Notes under the pieces: model-generated | The model's database searches: none | Seen by the model: only the letters and a program-made list of their open reading frames with translations | What the model was told of the DNA's origin: nothing | Shown here: positions 13,416 to 15,579 of the stretch, in pieces | Layout of the letters: every line of letters begins with the position of its first letter | Position numbering within the stretch: position 1 is the stretch's first letter | Translations under genes and position numbers: made by a program | DNA from: DAOTTI01 sp034437795 | GTDB taxonomy: Bacteria; Chloroflexota; UBA11872; UBA12225 | Length of the DNA stretch: 15,579 nt | Assembly: GCA_034437795.1 (NCBI GenBank) | Contig: DAOTTI010000038.1 | Location: 1 to 15,579, forward strand | Reading direction: 5' to 3'

Positions 13416-15155
13416 GTGAATGCCCCAGGATACAGGATAGGGGTCACCCGCAGGGCGAGAGAGAATGGGCCGGCTGCCGCAGGTGGCGTGGCCATCTGGC
13501 CCCGCCCGCGCAGATTCCTCTATGCAATGGCAACCCACGACCGTGGCATGGGACCGGACGGCTCTGGACCAGCAGCTCGCGACGCGCGCGATGCGCACGA
13601 GACGCTCGACGAGCGGCAGGGACGGCACGGGCCCGCATCGGCGGGCGATGGCCGTGATGATCCGGCCGCCTTCTCGCGCAGGGTTCTGGGCAAGCCCCTG
13701 CGGCCTTATCAGGCAATGGTTGCGCAGGCAGTGGCGCGGAGCATCCTGGCGGGGGAGGGCCGGACCTTCACCGTGATGATGGCGCGCCAGATGGGCAAGA
13801 ACGAGCTCTCGGCCCATCTGGAGGCCTGGCTGCTGCACCGGTTCGCCGGCAGGGGCGGGACCATCGTCAAGGCGGCTCCCACCTTCCGGCCGCAGATCAT
13901 CACCAGCATGATGCGCCTGGAAGGCCTGCTCCGCGCCGCGCACTTTCGAGGGCGCTGGAAGCGGGAGCACGGCTTCACCATCCGCGTGGGAGACGCCCGC
14001 ATCGCCTTTTACTCCGCCGAGCCGCAGGCCAACGTGATGGGGGCCACCGCCTCGCTGCTCCTTGAGATCGACGAGGCGCAGGATGTGAATCCCGATAAGT
14101 ACACTCGCGACTTCCGCCCCATGGCGTCGTCGACCAACGCCACGACGGTCCTGTACGGCACCGCCTGGACGGCGGACACGCTCCTGGAGCAGCAACGGCG
14201 CGCCAATGAGGCGCTGGAGGCGCGGGGGCACGGCAGGCTCAACTTTCGGTTCGACTGGGAGGTTGGAGCGGCCGAGAGCGAGCCGTACCGGCGCTTCGTG
14301 CAGGGGGAGATCGACCGGCTCGGCCTGGCCCACCCGCTGATCCGCACGCAGTACCTGCTGGAGTTGCTGCAAGACGGGGGCACGTTCTTTACCGCGGAGC
14401 AGCGCCTGCTGTTGCAGGGCACGCACCCCAGGCAGCGGGCCCCTCGCGCGGCGGGGGCGCAGGCGGGGCAGAGGGACGGCGAGAGCGCGGCCGCCGGGGC
14501 GGAGCCCAGATACGTGGCCGCAGTGGACGTGGCCGGCGCGGCGGAGCAAGCGGCGGACGCGGCGCTGCGGGCCCTGGCGCCGCGCAAGGACAGCACGGTG
14601 GTAGGCATTGCCGACGTGACGGTGCCGGGCGACGGCGGGCTGGCCTTTACCCGGCTGGTGGAGATCTACTGGTGGACGGGCCGGCCGCTGCATGAGCAGT
14701 GCGACCGGCTGATCCATCTGCTGCGGGACGTGTGGCGGGTCTCGCGGGTAGTGGTGGACGCCTCGGGGCTGGGGGCCGACCTGGCCGCGCGCCTGGAGCG
14801 GGCGCTGGGCAGTGCGGTGGTGGAGCCGTTCGTCTTCAGCGTGGGGAGCAAGAGCCGGCTGGCCTACCACCTGGTGGCGCACGTGAACAGCGGCCGGCTG
14901 CACATGTGGCAGGAAGAGGGCACGGCCGGCGAGCGTTCGCCGGAGGCGGCGGAGTTCTGGCGGGAGGTGGAGCTGGCCCGGCCGGTCTTCCGCACCGGGG
15001 AGCAGCTTGGCTTCTTCGTGCCGGAGCAGCAAGGGCACGACGACTTCGTGACCATGCTGGCGCTGCTGGCCTGGGCGGCGCGCGAGGTGCGGCCGGTGCC
15101 GGCCCACGCCGTCCTGCTCCCCAGGCCGCTCTATTCAGATCACGGCCGCTATTAG
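13416..15155 (+). CDS. Phage-type terminase large subunit (ATPase-nuclease)
   Basis: A 579-residue frame from GTG 13416; an ATG at 13527 would give 542 residues, and neither has a good ribosome-binding site. It matches the terminase large subunit that packages phage DNA. In the ATPase half, MMARQMGKNE is the Walker A-type loop (Lys128, longest-frame numbering), LLLEIDEAQDV the Walker B motif (Asp219, Glu220), and TVLYGTAW the coupling motif. The RNase H-like nuclease half has three acidic sites: Asp371 (YVAAVDVAG), Asp448 (VVVDASGLGAD) and Asp542-Asp543 (GHDDFVTMLALLAWA). An Ala/Gly/Arg-rich linker (about 345-368) separates the halves. All expected catalytic residues appear present. No small terminase, portal, protease or capsid gene is nearby; a kinase precedes it and a CRISPR-like array follows. 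It may be a prophage remnant, the edge of a prophage, or a domesticated copy. Confidence 0.82.
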   Translation: MNAPGYRIGVTRRARENGPAAAGGVAIWPRPRRFLYAMATHDRGMGPDGSGPAARDARDAHETLDERQGRHGPASAGDGRDDPAAFSRRVLGKPLRPYQAMVAQAVARSILAGEGRTFTVMMARQMGKNELSAHLEAWLLHRFAGRGGTIVKAAPTFRPQIITSMMRLEGLLRAAHFRGRWKREHGFTIRVGDARIAFYSAEPQANVMGATASLLLEIDEAQDVNPDKYTRDFRPMASSTNATTVLYGTAWTADTLLEQQRRANEALEARGHGRLNFRFDWEVGAAESEPYRRFVQGEIDRLGLAHPLIRTQYLLELLQDGGTFFTAEQRLLLQGTHPRQRAPRAAGAQAGQRDGESAAAGAEPRYVAAVDVAGAAEQAADAALRALAPRKDSTVVGIADVTVPGDGGLAFTRLVEIYWWTGRPLHEQCDRLIHLLRDVWRVSRVVVDASGLGADLAARLERALGSAVVEPFVFSVGSKSRLAYHLVAHVNSGRLHMWQEEGTAGERSPEAAEFWREVELARPVFRTGEQLGFFVPEQQGHDDFVTMLALLAWAAREVRPVPAHAVLLPRPLYSDHGRY

Positions 15156-15164
15156 CCCTTCTCC

Positions 15165-15317
15165 TCGGCCGCGGCGAGGGACCTCACCCCCATCGGTCGC
15201 GTTCGCGCCGGGGGAGGGCAGCCCTCACCCCCTTGGGCCGGGACCGCGCCGCACCCGCCCCGTGCCCCCTCTCCCGCACGCGGGAGAGGGGGGACGACGG
15301 CCACGAGGAGAGGGCAT
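15165..15317. repeat. GC-rich intergenic repeat after the terminase gene
   Basis: Contains ACCTCACCCCCATCGGTCGC (15181) and CCCTCACCCCCTTGGGCCGG (15222), then a perfect 13-bp inverted repeat: CCCCCTCTCCCGC at 15265-15277 against GCGGGAGAGGGGG at 15280-15292. This stem could end terminase transcription, but no T-run follows it. Confidence 0.75.
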
Positions 15318-15321
15318 GACC

Positions 15322-15350
15322 CCGGGGCGGCCCCGCGCGCGGGGGGGACC
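15322..15350. repeat. Possible decayed CRISPR repeat
   Basis: GGCCCCGCGCGC followed by GGGGGGGACC resembles the 3' two thirds of the array repeat, including the GGGGGGACC end. It is 21 bp from the first clear repeat, shorter than the other spacers, so it is either a degenerate outermost repeat or a chance GC hairpin. Confidence 0.3.
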
Positions 15351-15371
15351 ACTTGATCACCACCTGACCAC

Positions 15372-15579
15372 CATTCTGTCCCCCGCGTGCGGGGGGGCCA
15401 CAGGGCAGCTGCTCGGGAGCGCGCCGGCGCACCCTCTGTCCCCCCGCGTGAGGAGGGAACTTTAGACGAGCTCTGGTAGCTGCCATGTGCTTGCACTCTG
15501 TCCCCCCGCGTGAGGGGGGACCGAAGGCGCGCGCTGGCGCCTCGTCGGCGGGGCCACTCTGTCCCCGCGTGCGGGGGGA
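15372..15579. CRISPR. CRISPR-like array, type I-E format, runs off the window
   Basis: Four repeats lie at 15372-15400, 15432-15460, 15494-15522 and 15555 to the edge, separated by unrelated spacers of 31, 33 and 32 nt. The best repeat (15494) is 29 nt: CACTCTGTCCCCCCGCG followed by TGAGGGGGGACC, a palindromic stem of the kind type I-E systems use with 29-nt repeats and about 32-nt spacers. The repeats are not identical: the first has GCGTGCGGGGGGGCC, the second has AGGAGGGAAC, and the fourth has shorter C and G runs. Such decay is usual at the end far from the leader, so the leader may lie to the right, outside the window. No cas gene is in the window, so activity and type cannot be confirmed. 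Confidence 0.7.

Noticed and set aside
13308..15107. 599-codon minus-strand frame opposite the terminase gene
   Set aside because: No recognisable motif, and its end lies in the 84-bp repeat; the plus-strand frame has complete ATPase and nuclease motifs.
15265..15292. 13-bp perfect inverted repeat considered as an extra CRISPR repeat
   Set aside because: Its distance to the first clear repeat does not fit the 60-62-bp period and the flanking CTGT part is missing; it matches the common intergenic hairpin family instead.

Overview
The window is GC-rich bacterial DNA, roughly 70% G+C by eye. A chromosome of the phylum Chloroflexota is the best guess. The basis is a DUF2851 protein, long hybrid sensor kinases, a cysteine-rich ArsR/ArsM pair, and intergenic spacers packed with short GC-rich hairpin repeats and 7-bp tandem repeats. 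This assignment is inference; no rRNA or tRNA gene is present to test it.

Layout from left to right. (1) Positions 1-458 hold the 5' end of a leftward exported protein and a small rightward membrane protein resembling the transmembrane hairpin of cytochrome c oxidase subunit II. (2) 715-2274 is a DUF2851 protein of unknown function. (3) 2368-3327 (minus) is arsM, an arsenite methyltransferase, with a readable promoter whose -35 box lies in one palindrome and whose likely transcription start abuts a second. (4) 3949-6969 is hybrid kinase 1 (Cache-type sensor, HAMP, GAF, HisKA, ATPase, receiver). (5) 7060-7527 (minus) is an arsenic-responsive ArsR repressor that appears to be transcribed leaderless. 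(6) 8135-8335 is a small unknown protein. (7) 8621-9823 (minus) is a multi-pass membrane protein ending in a HisKA domain with no ATPase domain. (8) 10185-10682 (minus) is a secreted protein of unknown function. (9) 11230-13206 is hybrid kinase 2 (GAF-like, PAS, HisKA, ATPase, receiver), a close paralogue of kinase 1 in its catalytic half. (10) 13416-15155 is an isolated phage-type terminase large subunit. (11) From 15372 to the window edge there is a short CRISPR-like array with 29-nt repeats and 31-33-nt spacers, the type I-E format; the repeats are imperfect.

How the genes may work together. ArsR probably represses arsM and releases it when arsenite binds, so the two form a split arsenic-methylation unit with kinase 1 between them. 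The three HisKA proteins share the same phospho-acceptor motif. Two carry a C-terminal receiver but no DNA-binding output, and the third lacks the ATP-binding domain, so it would need a partner kinase to be phosphorylated. No Hpt protein or DNA-binding response regulator is visible here.

The most unusual structural signal is the family of 7-bp tandem repeats. They sit at or next to the stop codons of four genes, and a cassette of two inverted heptad blocks interrupts the ATPase domain of kinase 1 in frame. No complete new multi-gene system could be demonstrated. The best leads are the heptad cassettes, the ATPase-less kinase, the lone terminase beside a decaying CRISPR array, and an 84-bp dispersed repeat present twice.
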